From the NCBI RefSeq assembly GCF_008710705.1, contig NZ_VYRZ01000003.1, positions 310,001 through 374,000 on the forward strand: DNA of 64,000 nt, read 5' to 3'. How positions within the stretch are numbered: position 1 is the first letter of the stretch; every line of letters begins with the position of its first letter. The DNA is from Microbacterium radiodurans. GTDB lineage: Bacteria > Actinomycetota > Actinomycetes > Actinomycetales > Microbacteriaceae. A model generated the notes under the pieces. That model searched no databases. It was not told the origin of the DNA and saw nothing but the letters and a program-made list of their open reading frames with translations. Made by a program: the position numbers and the translations under genes. This document shows, piece after piece, positions 8,182-16,899 of this stretch.

Positions 8182-8187
8182 GCTTCG

Positions 8188-8193
8188 ACGCTA
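8188..8193 (-). promoter_or_regulatory. -10 box TAGCGT, leaderless small membrane protein
   Basis: On the minus strand TAGCGT is followed by six bases and the ATG at 8181. The box lies in the loop of a 6-bp inverted repeat (GCTTCG / CGAAGC). Confidence 0.55.
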
Positions 8194-8275
8194 CGAAGCG
8201 GGGGCGCTGCAGCGCGTCGGCCCGGCGGCTGACCCGCATCCGTCTGCAGGATGATCCGCGGGCCCGTGGGCCGGC

Positions 8276-8947
8276 TCAGCTGCAGGCGAGGCGCTCTTGG
8301 AGGGAGCGCATGATGCTGATCTCCGCACTCTGCGTCTGCGTGATGCCCTGCGCCACCTGCACGGCGCGCGCGTCGGTGCCGACATTCACGAGCGCCTCGG
8401 CCATGGGGATGGCGCCCTCGTGGTGGCGGATCATGAGGGAGAGGAACGTGCAGTCCGCAGCCGTCCCGGTCTGCGCATCCATCTCGGCGAGCTCGGCGGG
8501 GGAGGCCATCCCCATCGCGGCGCGAAGCTCCTCGTCGGTCTGCGCCTCGGACGCACCTCCGTGGTCGTGCTCGGGCATGCCCGTCATCCATGTCATGAGC
8601 GGTACGGTCGATGCCTGCGGCAGTCCCCACTCGACGAGCCAGGCGAAGAACTCGCCCCGCTGACCCGCCTGCGCGGTCGCGATGTCGTAGGCGACCGTGC
8701 GGACGCCCTCGTCGTCGGTGCGCCGGTAGATGTCCATCGCCATCTCGATCGCCTGCGTGTGATGCACCTGCATGTCGCGGGCGAATCCCGCCTCGGGCGA
8801 CGCGTTGCCCGGCACCGACGGCGAGGTGCCGAACGCGGTGAAGCGTCCGATCGCGAAGGTCGTTCCGGCCACGGCGGCGACGATCAGGAGGATCGCCCAC
8901 CACCGCAGGCCCGGGCGATCCGGGGCCGGGACGACGTCGTCGGTCAC
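8276..8947 (-). CDS. DUF305 domain protein, membrane anchored
   Basis: A 223-residue protein with one N-terminal helix (WWAILLIVAAVAGTTFAIG) and an extracytoplasmic DUF305 domain of ferritin-like type: DMQVHHTQAIEMA in the first half and LMIRHHEGAIPMAEA in the second, the two histidine-rich helices that define the family. Metal or copper binding has been suggested for relatives, but the function is not settled. The GTG start overlaps the upstream DUF3105 stop as GTGA, so the two are coupled. This pair recurs in actinobacteria. Confidence 0.87.
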   Translation of the reverse strand: MTDDVVPAPDRPGLRWWAILLIVAAVAGTTFAIGRFTAFGTSPSVPGNASPEAGFARDMQVHHTQAIEMAMDIYRRTDDEGVRTVAYDIATAQAGQRGEFFAWLVEWGLPQASTVPLMTWMTGMPEHDHGGASEAQTDEELRAAMGMASPAELAEMDAQTGTAADCTFLSLMIRHHEGAIPMAEALVNVGTDARAVQVAQGITQTQSAEISIMRSLQERLACS

Positions 8948-9648
8948 GCCTTGCCGGGCCCGTCGATGGCGCCGGAGCAGATCGCGTTCGGCTCGGGGAC
9001 GTTCTGGCTGCGCCAGTACTCGGTGAAGAACTCGCCGATCCGCGGGTCGTCGGCCGAATCGAGCTTCAGCTGCGCGTTCCACCCGGTCACGGCGATCGGG
9101 GTGTCCATGTCGGGGTACGGCGTCAGCAGCGCGTACGTGCTCGGCATCTGGCCGCGGAGCGTCTCGACCTCGGCATCCGACACCTGCGCGGGGTCGTACG
9201 TGATCCAGATGGCGCCGTGCTCCAGGGAGTGGACGGCGTTCTCGTTCGCCTGCGGCTCGGTGTACACGCCGCAGTTGAGCCACACGGAGTTGTGCTCGCC
9301 GCCGGCCGGCGGGTTCTGCTCGTAGTCGACGGTGCCCTCGACGTGCGTCGTGACGTTCGTGAAGGTCTCGACGCCCTCGATCTCGCGGCCGGTGCTGTTC
9401 GCGGCCTCGTAGGTCACCCGCTGCGGGGCGAGGACGACGGAGGCGACGATGAGGCCCACGACGGCGATCGCGGCGGTCGAGCCGACGGCCCACCACACGA
9501 CCTTGCCGCGGCGCCGCTTGGCGAGCTGCTTCTGGTACTCGGCGAGCTTCGCCTGCTTCTGCTGCTCGCGTTGCTGCTTGACGGTCAGGTTGATCTGAGC
9601 CTGTGCGGCGGGGTTGCCGCTCTGTCGCTTGTCGGCGGACGGAGTCAT
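8944..9648 (-). CDS. DUF3105 domain protein, membrane anchored
   Basis: A 234-residue protein. A basic/Gln-rich cytoplasmic N-terminus (residues 1-48, coiled coil) leads to one transmembrane helix (about 51-73), then an outer DUF3105 domain with the family core NPPAGGEHN...WLNCGVYTEP and ENAVHSLEHGAIWITYDP. The role is unknown; partnership with DUF305 suggests an envelope metal function. The ATG has GAGGT seven bases upstream. It is the first gene of a two-gene operon. Confidence 0.87.
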   Translation of the reverse strand: MTPSADKRQSGNPAAQAQINLTVKQQREQQKQAKLAEYQKQLAKRRRGKVVWWAVGSTAAIAVVGLIVASVVLAPQRVTYEAANSTGREIEGVETFTNVTTHVEGTVDYEQNPPAGGEHNSVWLNCGVYTEPQANENAVHSLEHGAIWITYDPAQVSDAEVETLRGQMPSTYALLTPYPDMDTPIAVTGWNAQLKLDSADDPRIGEFFTEYWRSQNVPEPNAICSGAIDGPGKA

Positions 9649-9809
9649 TGCTGTGACCTCGGTTCGGGGGCAAGAGGATGCGCGTGATGGCGCCGTCAGC
9701 CTATGCGCGTGAATGGTGAATCGGCTGAGAGGCGCCCCCTCAGCCTGGCACAGCGCGGGTTACGATAGGAGGTCGCTCTTTTCACGTTGCTGCCACGAAA
9801 CGAATCCCT

Positions 9810-11168
9810 GTGCTCGAAACCTCCCCGAATCCCGTCATCCCCGCCTCATCCGCCGCGTCCCCGTCACCGGCTCGACCGGCGAAGAACGCCACCGGCGCCA
9901 TCCGCACCCTCGGGTCCAACCCGGCCACCGCGCCCGTGATGCTGCATCCCGGCGACGCGATCCCCACGGCGCGCCGAGTGGTCTACATCATCCTGCTGGG
10001 CGCCCTCACCGCCCTCGGTCCCTTCACGATCGACCTCTACCTGCCCGCGTTCCCGGCTCTCGAGGCGGATTTCCAGACCTCCGCCGCCGCCATCCAGCTC
10101 ACCCTGACGGGCACGATGGTCGGGTTCGCGCTCGGCCAGCTCGTCGTCGGCCCGCTCAGCGACAAGCTCGGCCGGCGCGTGCCGCTGCTGTGCGTCACGG
10201 CGCTGCACGTGCTCGCGAGCACCGCCGCCGCGATCGCCCCATCGCTCGAGCTCCTGAGCCTCGCTCGCGTGTTCATGGGGATCGGAGCCGCCGCCGGCGG
10301 CGTCGTCGCGATGGCGATCGTCCGCGACCTGTTCGGCGGACGCCGCCTCGTCGTGATGCTGAGCCGCCTCGCGCTCGTCTCGGGCGTCGCGCCGGTCGCG
10401 GCGCCGCTCATCGGTTCGGGGCTGCTCGTCGTGATGCCCTGGCGCGGGATCTTCGTCGTCCTCGCCGCGTACGGCGCGGTGATGCTCATCGCCTCGCTCT
10501 TCCTCGTCCCCGAGACCCTGCCGAAGGCCCGCCGCGCCGACCGCGGCTCGGCGACCGTGTGGCAGCGCTACCGCAGCGTCCTCAGCGACCGGATCTTCAT
10601 CGGCGTCCTGATCATCGGCGGCATGACCTTCTCGGGCCTCTTCTCGTACCTGTCGTCGTCGTCGTTCCTGTTCCAGCAGACCTACGGCTTCGACCCGCAG
10701 CAGTACGGGATGCTGTTCGCCGTCAACTCGCTCGGTGTCGTGCTCGGGGTGCAGACCGCCTCGCGCCTGGCCGCGCGCTTCGGGCCGCAGTGGGTCATGG
10801 CGGTATCGACCGCGGTGCTCGTCGTCGCCGGCAGCGCCATCGTCATCACCGACCAGCTCGGCCTGGGCCTGTGGGGCACGGTCATCCCGCTGTTCTTCTT
10901 CATCACGGCGTGCGGTTTCACCTTCCCGTGCGTGCAGGTGCTGGCCCTCGACCGCCACGGACGCGCAGCGGGGACCGCGGCATCCCTCATCGGCGCCGTC
11001 AACTTCGGCGTGGCCGGATTCATCTCGCCGCTGGCGGCGTGGATCTCGGGCGACACCGGCATCACCGCCACGACGATGGCCTCGGTCATGGTCGGGTGCG
11101 CCGTCATCGCGGTGCTCTCGCTCTGGCTCGTCGTGCGGCCCCGGACGGTTCCGCAGCTCTCGCCCTGA
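9810..11168 (+). CDS. Bcr/CflA-type MFS multidrug efflux transporter
   Basis: A 452-residue transporter with 12 predicted helices. LGPFTIDLYLPAFPALEADF in helix 1 and GPLSDKLGRRVPLL in loop 2-3 (MFS motif A) identify the Bcr/CflA drug:H+ antiporter group. The first ~50 residues are polar and Pro/Ala/Ser-rich. The GTG at 9810 has no ribosome site; an AGGAGG at 9767-9772 is too far away, and ATG 9939 (MLHPGDAIP) is an alternative that starts just before helix 1. A -10-like TACGAT is at 9761-9766. Confidence 0.88.
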   Translation: MLETSPNPVIPASSAASPSPARPAKNATGAIRTLGSNPATAPVMLHPGDAIPTARRVVYIILLGALTALGPFTIDLYLPAFPALEADFQTSAAAIQLTLTGTMVGFALGQLVVGPLSDKLGRRVPLLCVTALHVLASTAAAIAPSLELLSLARVFMGIGAAAGGVVAMAIVRDLFGGRRLVVMLSRLALVSGVAPVAAPLIGSGLLVVMPWRGIFVVLAAYGAVMLIASLFLVPETLPKARRADRGSATVWQRYRSVLSDRIFIGVLIIGGMTFSGLFSYLSSSSFLFQQTYGFDPQQYGMLFAVNSLGVVLGVQTASRLAARFGPQWVMAVSTAVLVVAGSAIVITDQLGLGLWGTVIPLFFFITACGFTFPCVQVLALDRHGRAAGTAASLIGAVNFGVAGFISPLAAWISGDTGITATTMASVMVGCAVIAVLSLWLVVRPRTVPQLSP

Positions 11169-11218
11169 CGCGTTCGCGGCCGGAGCGCAAGTCCCCGCGT
11201 ACGACGGGCGCGGGTCGC

Positions 11219-11224
11219 CACAAT
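11219..11224 (+). promoter_or_regulatory. -10-like CACAAT, leaderless PAP2 start
   Basis: CACAAT, six bases, then ATG 11231. The box is weaker than TANNNT but has the same spacing as the other leaderless starts in this window. Confidence 0.4.
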
Positions 11225-11230
11225 GGGGCG

Positions 11231-11914
11231 ATGACATCCGCGCCCGCCGACCCCGCTCGTCGCCCCTGGCCTCGGAGGGCGATCGCCGGCGGCATCCTGC
11301 TGGTCCTCGGCGGCCTGCTCGGCTGGTGGATCTTCCTCCAGCTCGGGCAGCCGTTCGCGATCGACCGGTGGTGGAACCGCCTGCTGCCCGATGATCCCAC
11401 CGAGCCCGCGCTCATCTTCGGCCTCGTGATGAACCGGGTCGGCGGCACGTGGCTGGGGGTCTTCGCCATCCCCGTCGCCGTCGCGCTCGCGCTGGTGCTG
11501 CTGCGGCGCCCGTGGGCTGCGGCGTACTTCGTCGTCGCCTCCGCGCTCAGCGCCCTCGTCGTGCAGCTCATCAAGAACCTCGTCGACCGCGCGCGCCCCG
11601 AGGACATCGTCGTGGCGACGGATGCCGGCTCGTATCCGTCGGGACACACGGCCAACGCCGCGACCATCGCCACCGTCGCCGCCATCGTGCTGCCGCGGGT
11701 GTGGATCGTGATCGCCGGTGCGGTGTGGACGCTGCTCATGGCGCTCAGCCGCACGGTGCTGCACGCCCATTGGGTGTCGGACACCGTCGGCGGCACCCTC
11801 CTCGGCATCGGCATGGGCCTCATCGTCGCCGCCGTCCTCACCGAGCAGCTGGAGCGCGAACGGACGGCGCGTGCCGGGGCGCGACGGGCTGCGCCCCGAT
11901 CACCTCGTCGCTAG
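11231..11914 (+). CDS. PAP2-superfamily phosphatase, membrane
   Basis: A 227-residue protein with about six helices and the three acid-phosphatase motifs in order: K-N-L-V-D-R-A-R-P (about 116-124), PSGH (about 136-139) and SRTVLHAHWVSD (about 173-184), containing the catalytic His and Asp. These enzymes dephosphorylate lipids such as phosphatidate or undecaprenyl diphosphate on the outer membrane face; the substrate here is open. The tail is Arg-rich. It ends 10 bases before the HerA-like gene. Confidence 0.9.
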   Translation: MTSAPADPARRPWPRRAIAGGILLVLGGLLGWWIFLQLGQPFAIDRWWNRLLPDDPTEPALIFGLVMNRVGGTWLGVFAIPVAVALALVLLRRPWAAAYFVVASALSALVVQLIKNLVDRARPEDIVVATDAGSYPSGHTANAATIATVAAIVLPRVWIVIAGAVWTLLMALSRTVLHAHWVSDTVGGTLLGIGMGLIVAAVLTEQLERERTARAGARRAAPRSPRR

Positions 11915-11917
11915 GCT
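11912..11917 (+). promoter_or_regulatory. -10 box TAGGCT, leaderless HerA-like ATPase
   Basis: TAGGCT followed by seven bases and ATG 11925. The box overlaps the stop codon of the PAP2 gene (TAG 11912-11914). Confidence 0.5.
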
Positions 11918-11924
11918 CGCCGCC

Positions 11925-13826
11925 ATGAGCACCTCGATCCCGAACGATCCGGATGCCGCGGGTGCGGCCGAGTCGGCCGAGGCAGCCGTCGCGCGCACCG
12001 AGCTCGCTCGCCTCCGCGCCGACGCCGAGGCTGCCGAGGCCGAACTCGCCGCGGCGCGTGCTCGCGCTGCGCTGGCCGCCGCCGAGGCGGAGGCCGCGGC
12101 ATACGCGGCCGGAGCCGGACCCGAGTCCGGAGCGGGCGAGGCGCCCGCGGCACCGGTGCCGACCGCCGCAGGTCCGCTTCCCGCTGCGGAGGTCGACCGC
12201 ATCCGCTCGGGTTACGCCTTCACCGGGCCGGCCCTCGAGCTCGGGTCGCTCGTCAACGGCGATCCGGATCCGACGGTGCCGATCCGCATCCCGCTCGCGA
12301 TGACGAACCGGCACGGTCTCGTCGCCGGAGCGACGGGAACGGGCAAGACGCGCACGCTGCAGGGGCTCGTCGAGCAGCTCGCGGCGAACGGCGTGCCCGT
12401 GTTCGCCGCCGACGTCAAGGGCGACCTCAGCGGCATCGCGACGGCGGGGGAGGGCAGCGAGAAGCTGCTCGCACGCACACGCGCGATCGGGCAGGACTGG
12501 GTGCCGCGCGACTACGCGACGGAGTTCCTCGCGCTCGGCGGTGCGGGCGCCGGTGTTCCCGTGCGCGCCACTGTCTCCGGATTCGGACCGCTCCTGCTGG
12601 CCAAGGTGCTGGGGCTCAACGCGACGCAGGAGTCGAGCCTCGCCCTCGTGTTCCACTACGCCGACCGCAACGGTCTCGCCCTCGTGGATCTCTCCGATCT
12701 GCGTGCGGTGCTGAGCTACCTGACAGGTGGCGAGGGGAAGGCCGAGCTGAAGGAGCTCGGCGGGCTCTCGGCGGCGACGGCCGGTGTGATCCTGCGCGAA
12801 CTCGTCGCCTTCGCCGACGCGGGAGCCGACGTCTTCTTCGGCGAGCCCGAGTTCGACGTCCGCGATCTCCTGCGCACGACTCCCGAGGGTGAGGGGATCG
12901 TGAGCCTCCTCGAGCTGCCGGGCGTCGTCGACAAGCCCGCCCTCTTCTCGACCTTCCTGATGTATCTGCTCGCCGAGCTGTTCGAAGTGCTGCCCGAAGC
13001 GGGCGATCTCGACAAGCCGAAGCTCGTGTTCTTCTTCGATGAGGCGCACCTGCTCTTCCGCGACGCGTCGAAGGACTTCCTCGCCGCGATCGTGCAGACC
13101 GTCCGCCTCATCCGGTCCAAGGGCGTCGGCATCTTCTTCGTGACGCAGACCCCGAAGGATGTGCCCGCCGACGTGCTCGGGCAGCTCGGCTCGCGCATCC
13201 AGCATGCCCTGCGGGCCTTCACCCCCGACGACGCCAAAGCGCTCCGGGCGAGCGTCGGCACCTATCCGACATCCGGGTACGACCTCGAACGCACGCTGCA
13301 GGAGCTCGGCACGGGCGAGGCCGTCGTCACCGTCATGGATGAGGACGGCGTGCCGACGCCCGTCGCGTGGACCCGGCTGCGTGCGCCCCAGGCGCTCATG
13401 TCGCCCTCGCCGGCCGGCGCTGTCGCGCACCTCGTGGCGGCGTCGCCCCTGCAGCAGGCCTACGGCGCCGCGATCGACCGGGAGTCGGCGCGCGAGATCC
13501 TCACCGCCCGGATGAACGCGGCGCAGGCCGCGGCGGCCGCGGCCGCCGCCGAGGACGCGCGGCGGAAGGCCGAGCAGGATGCCGCGAAGCTCCGAGCCCG
13601 GGCCGACGCGGAATACGCCAAGCAGATGACCGCGATACGCAAGCAGGCCGCGGCCGACGAGGCGAAGGAACGACGCGAGTACGAGAAGCTCGCCCGCGGC
13701 TCGGCGTCGCGCTCGCGCGCCCGGTCGTCGAGCTCGTCGCCCGTCGAGCAGATCCTCGGGTCGCGCGCAGCGCAGAACGTCCTGAGCGGCGTCCTGCGCG
13801 GCATCTTCGGCACCGGCCGGCGCTGA
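11925..13826 (+). CDS. HerA-like ATPase (DUF853 family)
   Basis: A 633-residue protein. N-terminal Ala/Glu-rich coiled coil (1-60) and linker, then a P-loop ATPase with Walker A GATGTGKT (about 135-142), Walker B LVFFFDEAHLL (about 365-375), FFVTQTPKDVP (sensor region), and a C-terminal Ala/Arg/Lys-rich coiled coil (about 525-605). The core resembles HerA/VirB4-type DNA translocases, but DUF853 proteins have no agreed substrate. ATG 11925 is set by TAGGCT-N7. An alternative reading starting about 200 bases upstream lies inside the PAP2 gene. Confidence 0.9.
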   Translation: MSTSIPNDPDAAGAAESAEAAVARTELARLRADAEAAEAELAAARARAALAAAEAEAAAYAAGAGPESGAGEAPAAPVPTAAGPLPAAEVDRIRSGYAFTGPALELGSLVNGDPDPTVPIRIPLAMTNRHGLVAGATGTGKTRTLQGLVEQLAANGVPVFAADVKGDLSGIATAGEGSEKLLARTRAIGQDWVPRDYATEFLALGGAGAGVPVRATVSGFGPLLLAKVLGLNATQESSLALVFHYADRNGLALVDLSDLRAVLSYLTGGEGKAELKELGGLSAATAGVILRELVAFADAGADVFFGEPEFDVRDLLRTTPEGEGIVSLLELPGVVDKPALFSTFLMYLLAELFEVLPEAGDLDKPKLVFFFDEAHLLFRDASKDFLAAIVQTVRLIRSKGVGIFFVTQTPKDVPADVLGQLGSRIQHALRAFTPDDAKALRASVGTYPTSGYDLERTLQELGTGEAVVTVMDEDGVPTPVAWTRLRAPQALMSPSPAGAVAHLVAASPLQQAYGAAIDRESAREILTARMNAAQAAAAAAAAEDARRKAEQDAAKLRARADAEYAKQMTAIRKQAAADEAKERREYEKLARGSASRSRARSSSSSPVEQILGSRAAQNVLSGVLRGIFGTGRR

Positions 13827-13878
13827 GGTCCGCCCCGAGGGGCGCGGCCGCGGTGTCGGGCGCAGTTCGTGACATGGA

Positions 13879-13915
13879 GCGCCGAAAGATCTGCGCGGCA
13901 TGCGCAGAACGGCGC
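13879..13915. repeat. Intergenic two-step hairpin
   Basis: GCGCCG 13879-13884 pairs with CGGCGC 13910-13915, and inside it TCTGCGC 13890-13896 pairs with GCGCAGA 13902-13908 around a 5-base loop. It could terminate the HerA-like transcript (52 bases after its stop); it also shares the GCAGAA/TCTGCG words of the 37.1-kb repeats. Confidence 0.5.
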
Positions 13916-14007
13916 CAGATGCGCGCCGGCGCTGTACGGGCGCGTGCGCGGCGGCGTGGGGCAGGGCGGCCCGGTGTCAAGTCGTGTCGGCCTGCGCGTT
14001 CGCCGCC

Positions 14008-14013
14008 TAGCGT
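14008..14013 (+). promoter_or_regulatory. -10 box TAGCGT, leaderless SDR/DUF2867 gene
   Basis: TAGCGT, six bases, ATG 14020; no ribosome site. Confidence 0.6.
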
Positions 14014-14019
14014 CGGAGC

Positions 14020-15579
14020 ATGACAGAGCTGACCGCACCGACCGGACGCGAACCCGACCTGCAAGCGGAGCCGCGTGCCGACGGCAGCGCCCCCCGCGCT
14101 CTCGTGCTGGGCGCGACGGGCTACATCGGCGGCCGGCTCGTGCCGCGGCTCGTCGCCGCCGGTTACCGCGTCCGCGTCCTCGCGCGCACCCCCGAACGCG
14201 TCGCGAGCTTCGCCTGGGGCGGCGACGTGGAGGTCGTCGCGGGTTCCGCCGAAGACCCGGACGCCCTGGCCGAGGCCGCCGACGACGTCGACGCGCTGTA
14301 CTACTTGATCCATTCCATGGGCGCGGGTGCCGGATTCGAGGCGGCCGATGAGCGGGCCGCGCGGGTCGTCGCGGACGCGGCTGCCGCGGCATCCGTGCGA
14401 CGCATCGTGTATCTGGGGGGTCTGCACCCGAGCGACGTGAAGCTCTCGCCGCACCTGCGCTCGCGGGTCGAGGTCGGCGAGATCCTCCTCGCCTCGCGCG
14501 TGCCCACCCTCGTCCTGCAGGCCGGCGTCGTCATCGGGTCGGGGTCGGCATCGTTCGAGATGGTGCGGCACCTCACCGACGTGCTGCCGTACATGCCGGC
14601 GCCCAAGTGGGTGCGCAACCGCATCCAGCCGATCGCCGTCCGCGACGTCCTCTACTACCTGCTCGCCGCCGCGCGGGTGCCGAGCGATGTCGATCGTGCG
14701 GTCGACATCGGCGGACCCGACGTGCTGCGGTACGGCCAGATGATGAACGGCTACGCCGTCGAGGCCGGGCTCCATCAGCGTGCGATCGCGGCGCTCCCGG
14801 TGCTCACCCCGGGTCTCGCGTCCCACTGGGTGAATCTCGTGACGCCGGTTCCGCGCTCGATCGCGCGTCCCCTGATCGCGTCGCTCCAGAACGAGTGCGT
14901 CATGGACGATCACGACATCGACGCCATCATCCCGCCTCCCGAGGGCGGACTCACGCCCTACCGCACGGCGGTGCGACTCGCCCTCGGACGCGTCGATGCC
15001 GATGAGGTCGAGACGAGCTGGCAGGATGCCGATGTGCTCGGCGCCCCGAGCGATCCGCTTCCGAGCGACCCCGACTGGGCGGGACGCACGGTCTTCACCG
15101 ACGAGCGCGCCGCCGACACCACGGCGTCTCCCGAGCGGTTGTGGGCGGTGATCGCCGGCATCGGCGGGACGAACGGGTGGTACTCCGCGCGGGCGCTGTG
15201 GGAGATCCGGGGATGGATGGACCGCCTCGTCGGCGGCATCGGGCTCGCGCGCGGTCGTCGCAGCCGCGGCACGGTGCGCGTCGGCGACGCGATCGACTTC
15301 TGGCGCGTGGAGGCCGTCGAGGAGGGGCGGCTGCTGCGCCTGCGGGCCGAGATGCGCACGCCGGGCGAAGCCTGGCTCGAACTGAAGGTGGCCGACCGCG
15401 CGGGCGGCGCGCGGTACGAGCAGCGCGCGATCTTCTTCCCGCGCGGCCTCGCGGGCCGGCTGTACTGGCTCGGCGTGCTGCCGTTCCACGGCCTCATCTT
15501 CACGGCGATGGTCACGCGTATCACCGAGATGGCCGAGGGCGAGCGTCCGGCCGAGACCGCCGAGGCGATCTCCGGCTGA
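14020..15579 (+). CDS. NAD(P)H-binding epimerase-like protein with DUF2867 domain
   Basis: A 519-residue two-domain protein. Residues about 25-300 are an atypical short-chain dehydrogenase/reductase: LVLGATGYIGGRLVPRL nucleotide-binding loop, YYLIHSMG and RIVYLGGL. Residues about 360-510 match DUF2867, a START-like fold (ERLWAVIAGIGGTNGWY ... LPFHGLIF). The combination is common in actinobacteria but its reaction is unknown. It lies just upstream of the nirK-like gene but has its own leaderless promoter, so it need not belong to that system. Confidence 0.87.
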   Translation: MTELTAPTGREPDLQAEPRADGSAPRALVLGATGYIGGRLVPRLVAAGYRVRVLARTPERVASFAWGGDVEVVAGSAEDPDALAEAADDVDALYYLIHSMGAGAGFEAADERAARVVADAAAAASVRRIVYLGGLHPSDVKLSPHLRSRVEVGEILLASRVPTLVLQAGVVIGSGSASFEMVRHLTDVLPYMPAPKWVRNRIQPIAVRDVLYYLLAAARVPSDVDRAVDIGGPDVLRYGQMMNGYAVEAGLHQRAIAALPVLTPGLASHWVNLVTPVPRSIARPLIASLQNECVMDDHDIDAIIPPPEGGLTPYRTAVRLALGRVDADEVETSWQDADVLGAPSDPLPSDPDWAGRTVFTDERAADTTASPERLWAVIAGIGGTNGWYSARALWEIRGWMDRLVGGIGLARGRRSRGTVRVGDAIDFWRVEAVEEGRLLRLRAEMRTPGEAWLELKVADRAGGARYEQRAIFFPRGLAGRLYWLGVLPFHGLIFTAMVTRITEMAEGERPAETAEAISG

Positions 15580-15592
15580 ATATCCCCGGTCA

Positions 15593-15607
15593 TGTGATCG
15601 GACCACA
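15593..15607. promoter_or_regulatory. Operator palindrome TGTGATC-G-GACCACA ahead of nirK-like gene
   Basis: A 15-bp palindrome with one mismatch, ending 14 bases before the -10 box of the nirK-like gene and so covering its -35 region. The same word occurs at 43212, 43234 and 46936. Likely binding site of the four-cysteine HTH regulator at 46284-46910 (inference). Confidence 0.65.
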
Positions 15608-15621
15608 GAGCGGCCGGCTCC

Positions 15622-15627
15622 TAGCCT
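15622..15627 (+). promoter_or_regulatory. -10 box TAGCCT, leaderless nirK-like gene
   Basis: TAGCCT, six bases, GTG 15634. The operator at 15593-15607 lies immediately upstream. Confidence 0.6.
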
Positions 15628-15633
15628 GACGGT

Positions 15634-16899
15634 GTGGGAAACGACCGCACCCGGCTGAGCCCGCGGCGGCTGTCGCGTCGTGACGGGTACCTGCTGACCA
15701 ACTCGGTCGTGCTGGCGTGGCTCGTGCTCGCCGTCGCGGCGATCGTCGGCCACCGCTTCGTCTCGCAGCCGCTGTGGCTGCTCGTCCATGTGCCGCTGCT
15801 CGGCGCGGCGACCGCGGCGATCCTGGTCTGGTCGCAGCACTTCGCCGACACGTTGCTGCGGCGGCCGGTTCCGGGTGGACGTCCGGGCCTGGCTGTACGG
15901 CTCGGCCTCCACTCGCTGGGCACCCTCATGCTCGGCGGAGGCGTGCTGGCCGGCGTCCCGGCCCTCGCGATCGCCGGAGGCAGCGTCGTGGCTGCCGCGA
16001 TCGCCGTCCACCTCGGCCTGCTCGGGATGCAGAGCCGTGGCGCACTCCCCGCTCGTTTCGCGCCCCTCGTGCGTTACTACCTCGCCGCCGGGGCGGTGTT
16101 CCTCGTCGGCATCGCGGTCGGCGTCGTCATGGCGGTTGTGCGGGACCCGGCGCTGACGGATCGGGCGGTCACCGCGCACCTCGTCCTCAACGTCTACGGG
16201 TGGATCGGGCTGACCGCGCTCGGCACCCTCGTGCTGCTGTGGCCGACCGTGCTGCACGCGCGCGTCGAGCCTGCGGCCGATCGCGCCGCGGCGCGCGCCC
16301 TGCCGCTACTCGTCGCCGGGATCGCGGTGGCCGCTCTCGCCTCGGCTGTCGACGTCCGCGCGCTCGTCGCCGCGGGGATGGTCGGCTGGCTCGCCGGACT
16401 CGCGCTGCTCGGTCGCGAAGGCGTCCGCCAAGCCCGCGCGATGCCACCCGGCACCTTCGCCGGGTGGAGCCTCGCCGCTGCGACCGGGTGGCTGGCCGTC
16501 TCCGCGGTCGCGCTCGGCGTCGCCGCGATGGCCGCCCCGGACTGGGCGACGTTCCGCGCGAGCACCGTCGCCCTGCTCGGGCCTCTCGTGGCGGGATTCG
16601 GGGTGCAGGTGCTCCTCGGCGCCCTCAGCCACCTGCTGCCGGTCGTCGCTCTCGGCAGCCCCGCCGCCGCCCGCGCCGGCGCCGCCGAGCTCGATCGCGG
16701 CGGCGCGTTCCGTGCGACGGCGTTCAACGGCGCGATCGCGATCTACCTGCTGCCGATGCCGAGCCTCGCACGGTGCTGCTGTCGTTCGTGGCCGTCGGGG
16801 TGGCGGTGGCGACGATCGTGCTCGCCGTGCGCGCCGTGGTCGTCGGCCGCCGCGTCCGACGCGGCGAGGGCGCGGCGCCCGATCGGAGCGGAGTCGTGA
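15634..16899 (+). CDS. nirK: Membrane half of a frameshifted NirK-type multicopper oxidase
   Basis: As sequenced, a 421-residue protein with about ten helices: a first domain with ILVWSQHFADTLLR, LPARFAPLVRYYLAAG and HLVLNVYGWIGLTALGTLVLLWPTVLHAR, with His residues that could bind heme or copper. This module precedes the cupredoxin part in many actinobacterial multicopper oxidase domain proteins. After about residue 377 (near 16757-16770) the frame turns into Cys/Arg/Ser/Trp-rich nonsense, while the frame one base earlier continues with a proper helix (TVLLSFVAVGVAVATIVLAV). A missing G near 16756-16757 would restore one protein of about 870 residues. The nonsense tail ends in TGA 16897-16899, overlapping GTG 16896. 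The start is set by a leaderless promoter. Confidence 0.75.
   Translation: MGNDRTRLSPRRLSRRDGYLLTNSVVLAWLVLAVAAIVGHRFVSQPLWLLVHVPLLGAATAAILVWSQHFADTLLRRPVPGGRPGLAVRLGLHSLGTLMLGGGVLAGVPALAIAGGSVVAAAIAVHLGLLGMQSRGALPARFAPLVRYYLAAGAVFLVGIAVGVVMAVVRDPALTDRAVTAHLVLNVYGWIGLTALGTLVLLWPTVLHARVEPAADRAAARALPLLVAGIAVAALASAVDVRALVAAGMVGWLAGLALLGREGVRQARAMPPGTFAGWSLAAATGWLAVSAVALGVAAMAAPDWATFRASTVALLGPLVAGFGVQVLLGALSHLLPVVALGSPAAARAGAAELDRGGAFRATAFNGAIAIYLLPMPSLARCCCRSWPSGWRWRRSCSPCAPWSSAAASDAARARRPIGAES

Noticed and set aside
13874..14023. A short frame starting MERRKICAACAERRQ with a CxxC motif
   Set aside because: It lies in a palindromic intergenic stretch, is Arg/Ala-rich after 15 residues, and overlaps the promoter of the SDR gene.
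16740..16780. Programmed -1 ribosomal frameshift in the nirK-like gene
   Set aside because: No X-XXY-YYZ slippery sequence or clear downstream pseudoknot is visible; a missing base explains the data more simply.
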